Assembly (NCBI GenBank): GCA_030626845.1
Contig: DAOUTG010000018.1
Location: 1 to 35,846 of the forward strand
Source: Methylococcaceae bacterium
Lineage (GTDB): Bacteria; Pseudomonadota; Gammaproteobacteria; Methylococcales; Methylomonadaceae
Reading direction: 5' to 3'
Length of the DNA stretch: 35,846 nucleotides
The notes under the pieces are model-generated. The model saw only the letters and a list, made by a program, of their open reading frames with translations. It searched no databases and was not told where the DNA came from. The translations under genes and the position numbers were made by a program. Every line of letters begins with the position of its first letter. The first letter of the stretch is position 1. Below are positions 18,609 to 28,318 of the stretch, in pieces.

Positions 18609-21356
18609 CTATAAAAGTGTTAGCCCTGGGGGGAGAGCCTCTCCAAAAATTTGTTTTTCTTCTTGTTCATCCAACTGTTTAAATTCCTCAACCATTGCAA
18701 CCCATGAACTGGGGGCTTTACTAAGTTTCAATTGAGTAATGACTTCAGCACGTAAATCTTCTTCAATATCTCTTACTCTGTCTCCACTATTACGACTGAT
18801 TAAGGTTGCTGCAAACCCTGCTTGTGGGTTTTTTTTCCAATCTTGCTGCATTAATTGATTTAGCCATAAGGCGGCTGTTTTTGCTGAAATAACATTATGA
18901 CTACTACCATGAAAAGGAACACGAGAGCCAATACGTCCTAATGCCCACCACGTTTGTTGAGGTTCACTGGATTTTTGTAAGCGTTTTAAAAACCACTCTC
19001 CTAGTTGAATTTTTTTATTAACAGATAATCGTTCTAATACGGCAGCTAATCTGACCATATCTTCATAACCCCGTTTTTTTATTTGTTTGGCAATACTAAT
19101 TTGCCTTGCAGAAGCTGGATTTAAAAATTTAGCTAAATCATTAAAAATCTGGGTTTGTGCTGACTCGTTTAATCCCCCTGAAATACGTCGCCATAATGTC
19201 CACCATTCACTCCAATTTTGCGCTTCATTAACAAATTGAATTCCTTGTGGGTAATTTTTCCAAAGTTGTTCAACACGCCAATCATCAAGCGGTACACCAA
19301 AACCTGGGCGTAAACAAAAACCAATTAAACTTAACCACACACGCTCATGATTTTCTGAGCGACGATGGTATTTTCTCCCCTCTAATAATGAATTAAAAAA
19401 TGCTCTTAATAAAGGCGTATTCCATTCGTTGCGTGAAAGGTTAAGTTGCTTTTCTAAATCAGTTCTTAAGCTTTTAACCGCTTTGGGGTTAATTTGTTTA
19501 GAGCGTGTGCCAAAAATAGCCTGAATTTTTTCTTCGGCTTCAAAATAATGATTAGGTAATTCATTACTGGTTAAACCCTGATTTTTTTTACGAATTTGAA
19601 ACTCGACATCCCAGCGTTGATGACTATCTTTTGTGGAAACACATTGAATTTTTAATGTGCCAACTTCGGTTTGGGTTGCAACGAGTTCAATATTTATTTC
19701 CGCATTAGAATGACCTTGATCTTCAAAAGCGACCGCTAAAGGGGGTAAGAAATGAAACTGTTCATCATCAATTTCAACGACATCCCCTGCTTGATATTTT
19801 TTATCACCTGTCGTTGAGGCTAGATGAAATTGCACAGGCTGCCCTAAACGGAGTGCAAATTGTTTATTTTTTAAACGTATTTCATTACCTTCTTCACTAC
19901 CACGTGGCAAAATACAAACCCCTTGTTTTGTATTATTAATACGGGTTTCGACTAAAAGAAAATAACTTCGAGCAGAACCACCACCAATTTTAATTTTTTT
20001 ATCACGCCTAGCCATGGCATAACTAACTGCGCCAAAAGCCACGGATAATTCAGGATGTTTATTTTCTAAAAGTTCGGGTTTTTTATCGCACCAGGTATTT
20101 AATAATTCAATGGCGCGTTGGGTAATTGGTTGACTACGAAAGACCCCCCCATTGAGTAATAAAGCATCAGGGACATAACTTTCAGTTTTTAGTGCATCAC
20201 TTGCCGCTTGGCTATGAAGTTTTAAAAAAGCGGCAATATGTTTACTAATAGCAGGTTCAGCGGCATAGGGAAGTCCAAACTCAACCATACCACTGCGTTT
20301 TTTATCAGGTAAATCAGTCAATGCTGATAAGGGAAAAAACCCATCTAAAGCAATGGCTTTAACTTCTTTACGTTCTAGTTTTACTGAACGAGATTTCCCA
20401 ATTAAACGTGAACCCCCGCCTAATAAGGTGACATTAAATGATTCGGGGGCATCATCAGCGAGCAGTTTTTCTTTGGCAACGCGACATTGTTCTAATAATT
20501 GGGATAAGTCTGCGGCAGACAGTTTTTTATTACCTGAAGCTAAGCGTTTTTCTGCTAAATGCGCTAATGCTAAATCAATATTATCACCGCCAAGCATCAG
20601 ATGATCGCCTACACCAATACGAGTTAATTTAGGTTCATCATTGCCATGTTCCACTTTAATCAGGGTTAAATCTGTTGTTCCGCCGCCAACATCACAAACT
20701 AATAATAAATGAATATTATCTAAGGCTTGTTTAATATTTGTTTGATGACGTCTCAACCAATCGTAACAAACTGCCTGTGGTTCTTCTAATAGTCGTATGT
20801 TATTTAAACCTGCAATACGAGCAGCTTCTAACGTTAATGAGCGAGCCGCTTCATCAAATGATGCGGGTACTGTAATTACAATCGCTTGTTCTTCTAAAGG
20901 GGCATTAGGGAATTTATACCGCCAAACTGTTCGAATATGGGTTAAATAACTGGCACTAGCATTGAGAGGGGAAACCTTTGCTATTTCTTCATCACTTCCC
21001 CAAGGTAAAATTTCTGCGGTATGGTCAACAGAGGGATGAGATAGCCAACTTTTTGCACTAGTAACAAAACGACCTTGCGTTTTTGCCCCTAATAAACGCG
21101 CTGCCTCGCCAATAACCGCTTTTTCTCCCGCTGGAGAGAAGTTAATATCTGCCGCAGATAATTCTCCTTTTGCAGGGTGATAACGAACCGATGGTAAAAG
21201 TTTCTTTGCATCGACTTGACCCAGATCTACCAGTTGTTGAATTTCAAAAATATGAATCTCTTTTGATGATGGAGTGGCTAGGGTGTAAGCGACGACGGTA
21301 TGAGTTGTACCAAGGTCTATACCGACTAGATATTGAGCTGATTTATTTTGTTGCAC
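18609..21356 (-). CDS. Large Hsp70/DnaK-like protein with extended C-terminus
   Basis: 915-residue Hsp70-superfamily protein, longer than DnaK (about 640). Seen: the actin-like ATPase domain with phosphate-1 motif VGIDLGTTHTVVAYT (12-26), phosphate-2 motif LLVCDVGGGTTDLTLI, and the adenosine motif ALLLNGGVFRS. A beta-type region (about 480-600) takes the place of the substrate domain. The last 300 residues are helical, with WWTLWRRISGGLNESAQ and WWALGRIGSRVPFHG, as in Hsp70 proteins carrying a DUF3731 end. A chaperone role is expected by family; client proteins are unknown. It has no dnaJ or grpE beside it. Divergent from phnA. Confidence 0.9.
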   Translation of the reverse strand: MQQNKSAQYLVGIDLGTTHTVVAYTLATPSSKEIHIFEIQQLVDLGQVDAKKLLPSVRYHPAKGELSAADINFSPAGEKAVIGEAARLLGAKTQGRFVTSAKSWLSHPSVDHTAEILPWGSDEEIAKVSPLNASASYLTHIRTVWRYKFPNAPLEEQAIVITVPASFDEAARSLTLEAARIAGLNNIRLLEEPQAVCYDWLRRHQTNIKQALDNIHLLLVCDVGGGTTDLTLIKVEHGNDEPKLTRIGVGDHLMLGGDNIDLALAHLAEKRLASGNKKLSAADLSQLLEQCRVAKEKLLADDAPESFNVTLLGGGSRLIGKSRSVKLERKEVKAIALDGFFPLSALTDLPDKKRSGMVEFGLPYAAEPAISKHIAAFLKLHSQAASDALKTESYVPDALLLNGGVFRSQPITQRAIELLNTWCDKKPELLENKHPELSVAFGAVSYAMARRDKKIKIGGGSARSYFLLVETRINNTKQGVCILPRGSEEGNEIRLKNKQFALRLGQPVQFHLASTTGDKKYQAGDVVEIDDEQFHFLPPLAVAFEDQGHSNAEINIELVATQTEVGTLKIQCVSTKDSHQRWDVEFQIRKKNQGLTSNELPNHYFEAEEKIQAIFGTRSKQINPKAVKSLRTDLEKQLNLSRNEWNTPLLRAFFNSLLEGRKYHRRSENHERVWLSLIGFCLRPGFGVPLDDWRVEQLWKNYPQGIQFVNEAQNWSEWWTLWRRISGGLNESAQTQIFNDLAKFLNPASARQISIAKQIKKRGYEDMVRLAAVLERLSVNKKIQLGEWFLKRLQKSSEPQQTWWALGRIGSRVPFHGSSHNVISAKTAALWLNQLMQQDWKKNPQAGFAATLISRNSGDRVRDIEEDLRAEVITQLKLSKAPSSWVAMVEEFKQLDEQEEKQIFGEALPPGLTLL

Positions 21357-21504
21357 AGTTTTAATTTTTAAGCTAGAGGTTAAGTGTTTATAATAATGAT
21401 TATAAGCAAAATTAGGGGTGAAGTCGCCTAATTACTGTGGTAATGATCGGCGGTTGCTTATAATATCCCTTAAGTTTCAAATCAATTTACAAATAGGATA
21501 TAAA

Positions 21505-21843
21505 ATGAATGAATTACCAAACTGTATAAAATGTGGTTCAGAATATACTTATGAAGATGGGATGATGTATGTTTGCCCAGAATGCGCTCATGAATGGAGT
21601 AAAGAGGTGGCTGTTGATATCTTGGAAATAGTCACTATTAAAGATGTTAATGGCACCGTTTTGAATGACGGTGATACGATAACGGTAATTAAAGACTTGA
21701 AAGTTAAAGGATCTTCTTTGGTGGTTAAAGTGGGAACGAAAGTTAAAAATATTCGCCTGGTTGAAGGGGATCATGATGTTGATTGTAAGATTAATGGTAT
21801 TGGGGCAATGAAGTTAAAATCAGAATATGTAAAGAAAGTATAA
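21505..21843 (+). CDS. yjdM: PhnA/YjdM family zinc-ribbon protein
   Basis: Small cytosolic protein of the PhnA (YjdM) family. Despite the name, a role in phosphonate metabolism is not established. 112 residues, the usual length. Seen: an N-terminal zinc ribbon with CIKC (7-10) and CPEC (24-27), ending HEWS, then a beta domain with [22 protein letters not shown] and an ending KSEYVKKV typical of the family. The ATG at 21505 is preceded by AGGA at 6 nt; a longer GTG-started frame from 21418 is ignored for that reason. Divergent from the Hsp70-like gene. Confidence 0.93.
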   Translation: MNELPNCIKCGSEYTYEDGMMYVCPECAHEWSKEVAVDILEIVTIKDVNGTVLNDGDTITVIKDLKVKGSSLVVKVGTKVKNIRLVEGDHDVDCKINGIGAMKLKSEYVKKV

Positions 21844-21865
21844 AAAAGAAGTTTTTGTAACAGGC

Positions 21866-21892
21866 AAAAAAAATGCGACTATAGGAGTCGCA
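21866..21892 (-). terminator. Intrinsic terminator of the pdxA-rsmA operon
   Basis: TGCGACT (21874-21880) pairs with AGTCGCA (21886-21892) around a 5-nt loop. On the minus strand the hairpin is followed by eight T. It lies about 145 bp beyond the rsmA stop. On the plus strand there is no T run, so it is mainly a minus-strand terminator. Confidence 0.75.
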
Positions 21893-22009
21893 TAAAGAGA
21901 GTAATTTTTAAGGAGGTATAAAAACGTTGGCTTATCTTTAGGAGGAAGAGCTTTTGTTTAAAGTTGCAGCTATTCTAATGATTAAAACCCTTCTTGGGAA
22001 TGTGGCAAA

Positions 22010-22025
22010 TTGTCACGTGTGACAA
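22010..22025. promoter_or_regulatory. Dyad TTGTCAC-GT-GTGACAA just beyond rsmA
   Basis: A perfect 7-bp inverted repeat with 2-bp spacer sits 12 bp beyond the rsmA stop. It is embedded in two imperfect direct repeats (TGTGGCAAATTGTCAC and TGTGACAAACTGTCGC, 13 of 16 identical). It looks like a protein-binding site, but no gene start is nearby on either strand. Confidence 0.3.
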
Positions 22026-22036
22026 ACTGTCGCAGT

Positions 22037-22825
22037 TTATGACTTGTTTTCATTAATAAAACAAGCTAATTTTGCAAAATCTCTTAAACTTATTTCTTCT
22101 GCTCTTAGTTTAGGATTAATTTCTAAGTTATTGATTTGTTTTTCATTTAATAGTTTTTTAAGCGAGTTTCTAAGTGTTTTTCGGCGTTGTGAAAACGCTT
22201 GGGTGACTATTTTATTTAATGATTCAATACTTGGAATATTGACAGGAGGTTGTGAATGTGGAATTAAACGGACGATGGCTGACATCACTTTAGGAATAGG
22301 ATTAAAACTTTCGGGCGGAACATCGAATAATAATTCACTGCGACAATGATATTGCATCATGACGCTGAGTCTGCCATATTTTTTACTCCCAGGACCTGCA
22401 CAAATTCTATCAACGACTTCTTTTTGTAACATAAAGTGCATATCTTCTATCGTCTCTGCATTATCAAGAAGATGAAACAACAAAGGCGTTGAAATATTAT
22501 AGGGAAGGTTGCCGATAATTCGTAATTTAGCACCAGTATTAGCTAATGCTTGAAAATCAAACTTAAGCGCATCGCCACTGTGAATGGTTAATTGGGGTTG
22601 CTGACTAAATTTATCAGTTAATAGTGCAACGAGGTCTCTATCAAGTTCAACTATGTCAAGTTTTACCCCTTTATCAAGTAAAGGTCTTGTTAATGCACCT
22701 TGTCCTGGACCAATTTCAACCCAGCGTTGATTTTTTTGTACTTGAATAGAGCCAAGAATTTGATAAATAATATTGGGGTCTTGGAGAAAATTTTGTCCAA
22801 AACGTTTACGTGCTTGGTGTGCCAT
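22037..22825 (-). CDS. rsmA: 16S rRNA (adenine1518/1519-N6)-dimethyltransferase RsmA (KsgA)
   Basis: Dimethylates two adjacent adenines at the 3' end of 16S rRNA during small-subunit maturation. 262 residues, close to E. coli KsgA (273). Seen: KRFGQNFLQDPNII at the N-terminus, AdoMet motif WVEIGPGQGALTRPLL, acidic loop IVELDRDLVALL, catalytic motif IGNLPYNIS, and the C-terminal SQRRKTLRNSLKKLL. It starts 2 bp after the pdxA stop and shares the pdxA-rsmA order of other gammaproteobacteria. surA, which often precedes the pair, is not present. Confidence 0.96.
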   Translation of the reverse strand: MAHQARKRFGQNFLQDPNIIYQILGSIQVQKNQRWVEIGPGQGALTRPLLDKGVKLDIVELDRDLVALLTDKFSQQPQLTIHSGDALKFDFQALANTGAKLRIIGNLPYNISTPLLFHLLDNAETIEDMHFMLQKEVVDRICAGPGSKKYGRLSVMMQYHCRSELLFDVPPESFNPIPKVMSAIVRLIPHSQPPVNIPSIESLNKIVTQAFSQRRKTLRNSLKKLLNEKQINNLEINPKLRAEEISLRDFAKLACFINENKS

Positions 22826-22827
22826 TT

Positions 22828-23835
22828 TTAAAATAATAAAGTATTACTATTGACAATATCTAAAGCAGTGGTTACAGCAAGTGCTAAACTGCCATGATCT
22901 GCTTTCCCCGTTCCTGCAAGTTCCAATGCGGTTCCATGATCGACAGAGGTGCGGATTAAAGGTAACCCTAAGGTAATATTAACCGCTTTTCCAAAACCTA
23001 AGTGTTTCAGAACAGGTAGACCTTGATCGTGATACATCGCTAATACAGCATCTGCACTCTCTAAATATTTAGGGGTGAATACCGTGTCAGCAGCTAATGC
23101 GCCCTGTATATTGAAACCTTGTTCGCGAAATTTATTTAATACAGGATTAATCGTGTCAATTTCTTCTGTGCCTAAATGTCCTTGTTCTCCTGCATGAGGA
23201 TTGAGTCCACAGACTAGTATTTTGGGTTTGCTTAACCCAAACCGTTGTCGTAAATCACGTTCTAGTATTTGAATTACACTTGTTAATCCTTTTTTAGTAA
23301 TGGCTTTAGGTACTTTACTGAGGGGTAAATGTGTTGTTGCTAAAGCAACTCTTAAACCTTTTGTTGCCAGCATCATGACTGCTGTACCTCCTGCGATTTT
23401 TGCGATATATTCAGTATGTCCTGAAAAATTTTTAAAGCGCAGTTGATTGATGATTCCCTTATGAACAGGGGCTGTCACCATGGCGGAAAATAAACCATCT
23501 AAACAGCCTTGCGTTGCAAGACGGATGGTTTCTAAGACATAGGGGCTGTTATTTTTATCTAACTGTTGGCAGATCGAAGGCGTTTTTAACGAGGTAGGGA
23601 AAATAGTGATATTCCCTGCTTGTTGAGCTTGGGCAGGTGCGAGAGGATCAAAGTTTTTAATGACTAAAGGTAAATTTAGTAATTTGGCACGTGATGCGAG
23701 CATCTCAGGGTCAGCAATAACGACTAATTCACAATCTTGAGATTTTTGTGCAAGCTGGATACATAAATCAGGGCCAATACCTGCAGGTTCGCCAGCTGTT
23801 AAAGCAATTCGTTGAACAGGCTTTGAAGGGGTCAT
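22828..23835 (-). CDS. pdxA: 4-hydroxythreonine-4-phosphate dehydrogenase
   Basis: NAD-dependent, metal-dependent enzyme of pyridoxal 5'-phosphate synthesis (DXP-dependent route). It oxidises 4-phosphohydroxy-L-threonine. 335 residues, the family length. Seen: [15 protein letters not shown] at the N-terminus, [20 protein letters not shown] (metal ligand His), [16 protein letters not shown], and [17 protein letters not shown] with the second metal histidine; the ending [19 protein letters not shown] is typical. First gene of the two-gene operon with rsmA; 170 bp separate it from the divergent argS. Confidence 0.96.
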   Translation of the reverse strand: MTPSKPVQRIALTAGEPAGIGPDLCIQLAQKSQDCELVVIADPEMLASRAKLLNLPLVIKNFDPLAPAQAQQAGNITIFPTSLKTPSICQQLDKNNSPYVLETIRLATQGCLDGLFSAMVTAPVHKGIINQLRFKNFSGHTEYIAKIAGGTAVMMLATKGLRVALATTHLPLSKVPKAITKKGLTSVIQILERDLRQRFGLSKPKILVCGLNPHAGEQGHLGTEEIDTINPVLNKFREQGFNIQGALAADTVFTPKYLESADAVLAMYHDQGLPVLKHLGFGKAVNITLGLPLIRTSVDHGTALELAGTGKADHGSLALAVTTALDIVNSNTLLF

Positions 23836-24007
23836 TTAAGTTACCTGAAAAATCATTCATTCTACAATAGCTTAACTAAAAGAGGGAAGAAATAAAAAGG
23901 AACAAACGATGAATTGAATTAAGTTTTTAGTTTGAACCTTATAGCTAATCCTTAAAAATTCAGGGATAATGCAAAGCATTTATAACCTTACTTAATGCCG
24001 TAAAATA

Positions 24008-25768
24008 ATGAAACAAACGTTGAAAGCACTTATTCAGCAAGCTGTTGTAAGTCTTAAAGATGAAGGTGTTTTAGATCAAGCGGTCATCGCTAATATTGTT
24101 ATTGAACGTGCTCGTGATAGCTCGCATGGTGATTTTGCCTCAAATTTAGCTTTGTCATTGGCAAAATCTGCGAAAATTAATCCTCTTATATTAGCTCAAA
24201 AAATTATTGAGGCACTCCCTGATAATGATGCCGTCATAAAGGTAGAAATCGCAGGGCCTGGATTTATTAATTTTTTTATTGATCCCAATAGGTCTTATCA
24301 AATTGTGTCTCAAATTCATCAGCAAGGGAGTCAATTTGGTTTAAGTAAAGTGGGAGGCGGTAAAAAAATACAGGTTGAATTCGTATCGGCTAATCCGACA
24401 GGGCCTTTGCATGTAGGGCATGGTCGAGGAGCGGCTTATGGCTCCGCAGTTGCAAGTCTTTTAGAAGCGATTGGCTTTGAGGTTCATCGAGAATATTATG
24501 TCAATGATGCTGGAAGACAAATGGATATACTGGCAACTAGTATTTGGCTTCGTTATTTGGAGGAATGCGGTGAAGTGGTTGTTTTTCCAAATAATGGTTA
24601 TCGAGGGGAATATGTACGTGAAATTGCCTGGAAATTACATGACAAGGTGCAAAATGAATATCGCCATCCTGCTGAATTAGTATTGGAAGATATTCCTGCT
24701 GATGAGGCACAGGGGGGCGATAAAGAAGTACATATTGATGCTTTGATTGGGCGAACTAAGGTTTTATTAGGGACAACGCAATATCGAGATATTTTTCAAG
24801 CAGGTTTGAATGCTATTTTGGATGATATAAAAGTTGATCTGAATGAATTTGGTATTGATTATAAACATTGGTTTTCTGAACGAAAATTAATGGAAGAAGG
24901 GGCTATTGAAACCGCCTTAAATCTTTTAGAGGCGGGAGGGTATCTTTATAAAAAAGAAGGGGCTACTTGGTTTAAATCAACACAATTAGGTGATGATAAA
25001 GATCGTGTTGTTGTGCGAGATAATGGGCAAAGTACTTATTTTGCTTCTGATATTGCTTACCATATGAATAAATTGGATCGGGGTTTTGATCAGATTATTA
25101 ATATTTGGGGTGCAGATCATCATGGTTATATTCCACGTATTAATGCGGCATTATTAGCATTAGGGGGAGATGCTAAAAAACTAAAAGTATTATTGGTACA
25201 ATTTGCCGTATTGTATAGAGGTGATGATAAAGTGCCTATGTCCACACGTTCAGGAGAGTTTGTCACTTTACGACAATTACGAGGTGAAGTAGGAAAGGAT
25301 GCGGCGCGGTTTTTTTATTTGATGCGCCGTTCCGATCAGCATATGGACTTTGATTTAAAATTGGCAACGGCTAAAACCAATGAAAATCCTGTGTTTTATG
25401 TACAATATGCCCATGCGAGAATATGTAGTGTCTTACGGCAATTAGATGAAAAAAATTTGGAGCGAGATTTAAATCTCGGCATGAAGAGCTTAAAATTATT
25501 AACAGCGTCTTATGAAGTAATCCTTTTGAATAGCTTGTCGCGCTATCCAGAACTCTTAGAAAAAGCGGCGTTAAATTATGAGCCACATCAATTAATTCAT
25601 TATTTACGTGCGTTAGCCAATGATTTTCATACTTACTATAATGCCCATCAATTTTTAGTGGATAATGTTAGTTTGCGTAATGCGCGTTTAAATCTTATTA
25701 CCGCCATTAAACAAGTTCTTAGCAATGGTTTAACCTTACTAGGTATTCACTCACCTGAGGCGATGTAA
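24008..25768 (+). CDS. argS: Arginyl-tRNA synthetase
   Basis: Class Ia synthetase charging tRNA-Arg; 586 residues, near the E. coli length of 577. Seen: the N-terminal additional domain, the HIGH-type motif [48 protein letters not shown] at the place of KMSKS (canonical lysine absent, as is common in ArgRS), and a C-terminal anticodon-binding domain starting near [20 protein letters not shown]. The ATG fits the conserved beginning. The next gene begins at the base after its stop codon, so the two are translationally coupled. Confidence 0.97.
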   Translation: MKQTLKALIQQAVVSLKDEGVLDQAVIANIVIERARDSSHGDFASNLALSLAKSAKINPLILAQKIIEALPDNDAVIKVEIAGPGFINFFIDPNRSYQIVSQIHQQGSQFGLSKVGGGKKIQVEFVSANPTGPLHVGHGRGAAYGSAVASLLEAIGFEVHREYYVNDAGRQMDILATSIWLRYLEECGEVVVFPNNGYRGEYVREIAWKLHDKVQNEYRHPAELVLEDIPADEAQGGDKEVHIDALIGRTKVLLGTTQYRDIFQAGLNAILDDIKVDLNEFGIDYKHWFSERKLMEEGAIETALNLLEAGGYLYKKEGATWFKSTQLGDDKDRVVVRDNGQSTYFASDIAYHMNKLDRGFDQIINIWGADHHGYIPRINAALLALGGDAKKLKVLLVQFAVLYRGDDKVPMSTRSGEFVTLRQLRGEVGKDAARFFYLMRRSDQHMDFDLKLATAKTNENPVFYVQYAHARICSVLRQLDEKNLERDLNLGMKSLKLLTASYEVILLNSLSRYPELLEKAALNYEPHQLIHYLRALANDFHTYYNAHQFLVDNVSLRNARLNLITAIKQVLSNGLTLLGIHSPEAM

Positions 25769-26452
25769 ATGCCTAAAGACTATAAAAACCGTATTCATCA
25801 CAAAAAAAAACCTAAGCGCCAAAAAAATAAAAAAATGCGCTTAAATGGGTTAGATGGGTTATTGATTATAAGTTTTATTATTATCACGGCTTTATTTGGC
25901 GTATCTTTTTTAAGTCAAAATTTTTCTAATCCAATAATTAACCTAAATAGCTTATTATCAACAAAAAATGTTAGCGAGCCACAAAATGCGGAAATAATTG
26001 CAAAAGAACAGCTTCAAAAAAAAAGTATTCAAGCATTAGCAGCTAAGGCGCAGGCTAAAATCAAACAAAAAACAAATCAGCCCACTAAACAAGACAAGGC
26101 ACCACCAGAGCCACGTTTTGATTTTTATACTATTTTACCTAAGCTAGAAGTAGTTATACCTGAACATGAAATTAAAACCTTAATTAGAGAACAGAGCGTA
26201 GGTCGTTTAAAAAAAAGTGGAAAATATATTATGCAAGCAGGTTCTTTTCGTGATTTTTTAGAAGCTAAAAAACTTCAAGATAAACTGATAGCAATGGGTG
26301 TTGAGTCTCGTATTGAACAAGCTAAAGTGGGTGATGTGATTTGGAATAGAATTAAAATGGGACCTTTTTCAGGTTTAGATTTGTTGATGACCATTAAGAC
26401 ACGTTTACGAAATAATGGAATAGACACGTTGGTGTTGGAATTTAAGGGTTAA
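25769..26452 (+). CDS. FtsN-like SPOR domain protein
   Basis: 227-residue bitopic inner-membrane protein. Seen: a very basic cytosolic start (residues 1-26, many K/R), one transmembrane helix (about 30-50, LLIISFIIITALFGVSFL), a charged periplasmic linker with EPRFDFYTILPKLEV, and a C-terminal SPOR domain (about 150-227) starting GKYIMQAGSFRDFLEAKKLQ and ending with the RIKMGPF signature. SPOR domains bind denuded septal peptidoglycan, so a divisome role like FtsN is likely. The FYxxLP motif just after the linker start is common in FtsN-like proteins encoded next to argS. The ATG directly follows the argS stop. Confidence 0.85.
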   Translation: MPKDYKNRIHHKKKPKRQKNKKMRLNGLDGLLIISFIIITALFGVSFLSQNFSNPIINLNSLLSTKNVSEPQNAEIIAKEQLQKKSIQALAAKAQAKIKQKTNQPTKQDKAPPEPRFDFYTILPKLEVVIPEHEIKTLIREQSVGRLKKSGKYIMQAGSFRDFLEAKKLQDKLIAMGVESRIEQAKVGDVIWNRIKMGPFSGLDLLMTIKTRLRNNGIDTLVLEFKG

Positions 26453-26480
26453 ATTTAGATCGAAAACATAGGTTAAAAAA

Positions 26481-27245
26481 ATGATAAAGATTGTTGCTAT
26501 AAAAACAGTCATAGTAAACATACGTTGTACGAGTAAAACCTTGGTTAATGTTTTTCAGCTTATTTATGTCGTTACTTCCTTAGTAATAATGATGACTATT
26601 GATGCGCGACCACAACCATTATTTTATATTTGTGCGGTTGTGCTTTTTTCGTTATTTATTTTTAGATTACTTCTAAAATGGTTTCCAAAGATTTGTGGAG
26701 GGTGCAATGAAGTATTGGAGGCAAATAATGGAATTGAATGTTCTGAATGTGAATGCTATAACGTTTATGATTTAAGCTTGTGGACTAAACTGAAATTTGA
26801 TAATGCAAAAGCTGCACATAGAGCTGAAATTAGTCGTTTTGTACAAAATATTACTGCTCTAACTGTTGTTTTTTTTCTTTTCTCTTCGCCTTTATTATAT
26901 TTTATTTTTGTTATAGATCAAGATATTCATCAACTTAATCAACAACGACAAATTTCTTTTATGAAAATAAGACCTGCATTTTTAAAATACAAAGAAAAGC
27001 ATGGAAAATTTCCTACGCGTTTAGCGCAATTGAAACCTGACTATATAACTGAAATTCCTAGTGTTTTGAAAAATTTCGATAAAGGGCGTTATGGAAATTT
27101 AAGGATTAACTATCAAACTGATGAAGAAACTGCCAAATTTATTTTTCATGTTTCTCATGCCCCTATTCCAGTGATGAGTTATGATATTGGAAAAAACTTA
27201 TATAGCAAGGATTCTAGAATAAGTGAATATTTTTATCGGCTTTAA
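26481..27245 (+). CDS. Membrane protein with zinc ribbon and pseudopilin-like tail, unknown function
   Basis: 254 residues, not recognised. Seen: two hydrophobic segments (about 22-40 and 46-66), a cytosolic loop with two cysteine pairs (CGGC at 72-75, CSEC at 87-90) that should bind zinc, and a third hydrophobic segment (about 121-145, VVFFLFSSPLLYFIFVI). After it comes RQISFMKIRPAFLKYKEKHG KFP, with TRLAQLKPDYITEIPS. That last stretch resembles the globular part of type II/IV pseudopilins, where a helix precedes KFPxxLxxL...Y. No prepilin peptidase site is seen at the start. 28 bp after the SPOR gene, so possibly in its operon. Confidence 0.65.
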   Translation: MIKIVAIKTVIVNIRCTSKTLVNVFQLIYVVTSLVIMMTIDARPQPLFYICAVVLFSLFIFRLLLKWFPKICGGCNEVLEANNGIECSECECYNVYDLSLWTKLKFDNAKAAHRAEISRFVQNITALTVVFFLFSSPLLYFIFVIDQDIHQLNQQRQISFMKIRPAFLKYKEKHGKFPTRLAQLKPDYITEIPSVLKNFDKGRYGNLRINYQTDEETAKFIFHVSHAPIPVMSYDIGKNLYSKDSRISEYFYRL

Positions 27246-27660
27246 TGCCGCATTTAAGCGCGTTGTTTGTTAAAAAATGGTGCGTTTTTTGTAAAAATGA
27301 AAAATTTATTTTCTAAGGCTTAATGGAAGTGTTTTTTAAGTTGGGCTGGTATTTATTTTTTTAAACGAATTTTTGTTGAATAATAGGGTTAAATCGGATT
27401 ATTCTGAAACAGGTGATATTTTAAATTTACTATATTTAACAATACATTAGTGATAAACCACAGTAAAGTGTCGGCTTATATATCATGCTGGCTTGTTTAT
27501 CTTAGCTTATATTTTTTATCAAATTAAAAACTAAAATAAAGACGGTTTTTTTTTACGCACCAACGCTGGGCATTGACATAAGCCCCTATTTTGTTTTAAA
27601 GTGCGACTCGCGTAATTAATTAAGTATGCAAAAAAATTATAATCAATTGGAGTATGTAAC
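27246..27660 (+). promoter_or_regulatory. Long AT-rich control region upstream of hxlA
   Basis: No gene is seen in these 415 bp. A promoter candidate near the right end has perfect TTGACA (27573-27578) and, after 16 bp, TTTAAA (27595-27600). GGGC (27568-27571) and GCCC (27582-27585) form a dyad around the -35. The hxlA start is preceded by TTGGAG about 8 nt away. The rest is poly-T and poly-A tracts without obvious structure. The site roles are inference. Confidence 0.5.
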
Positions 27661-28302
27661 ATGGCAACACCATTAATTCAAATGGCATTAGATTCTTTAG
27701 ATTTTGACGCAACTATTGCTCTTGCAGAGGAAGTGGCTCCTCATGTCGATATTTTTGAAATTGGAACCCCTTGTATTAAACACAATGGTATTAACTTAGT
27801 TAAGGAATTAAGAGCTAGATTTCCTGAGCAATTACTTTTAGTTGACCTTAAAACGATGGATGCTGGTGAATACGAAGCAACCCCATTTTATGAAGCAGGT
27901 GCTGATATTTGTACTGTATTAGGTGTTTCAGGTGCAGCAACTTGTGCTGGTGTAATTAAAGCAAGTAATGCAAGTGGCGCAGAAACTCAAATCGACTTAA
28001 TCAACGTTGCTGATAAAGTAGCTTGTGCAAAAGATATGGTTGATGCAGGAGCGCAAATCGTAGGTATTCATACAGGTCTTGATGCTCAAGCTGCAGGTGA
28101 TACCCCATTTAATGACTTAGCAACAATTGCAGCTTTAGATTTAGGCGTTCGTATTTCAGTTGCAGGGGGTATTAATCAATCAACGGTTCAAGAGGTGGTT
28201 CGCGCAGGTGCTGATATTATTGTTGTAGGTGCTGCAATCTATGGAGCACCTTCTCCTGCTGAATCTGCTCGTGAAATTCGTGAATTAGTTGATGCTGCAT
28301 AA
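27661..28302 (+). CDS. hxlA: 3-hexulose-6-phosphate synthase
   Basis: First enzyme of the RuMP cycle. It condenses formaldehyde with ribulose 5-phosphate to 3-hexulose 6-phosphate in the cytosol, a hallmark of type I methanotrophs. 213 residues, a TIM barrel of the orotidine-phosphate-decarboxylase superfamily. Seen: QMALDSLDFDATIALAEEVA, IFEIGTPCIKHNG, the active-site stretch LLVDLKTMDAGEYEATPFYE, VGIHTGLDAQ, and the phosphate-binding end ISVAGGINQSTV with IIVVGAAIYGAPSP. It has a TTGGAG ribosome binding site. hxlB follows after 16 bp, so the two form an operon. Codon use and strong signals suggest high expression. Confidence 0.97.
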   Translation: MATPLIQMALDSLDFDATIALAEEVAPHVDIFEIGTPCIKHNGINLVKELRARFPEQLLLVDLKTMDAGEYEATPFYEAGADICTVLGVSGAATCAGVIKASNASGAETQIDLINVADKVACAKDMVDAGAQIVGIHTGLDAQAAGDTPFNDLATIAALDLGVRISVAGGINQSTVQEVVRAGADIIVVGAAIYGAPSPAESAREIRELVDAA

Positions 28303-28318
28303 TAACGAGGTATAGGCT

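Noticed and set aside
21418-21504. N-terminal extension of PhnA/YjdM from a GTG
   Set aside because: The ATG at 21505 has a good ribosome binding site and gives the family length.
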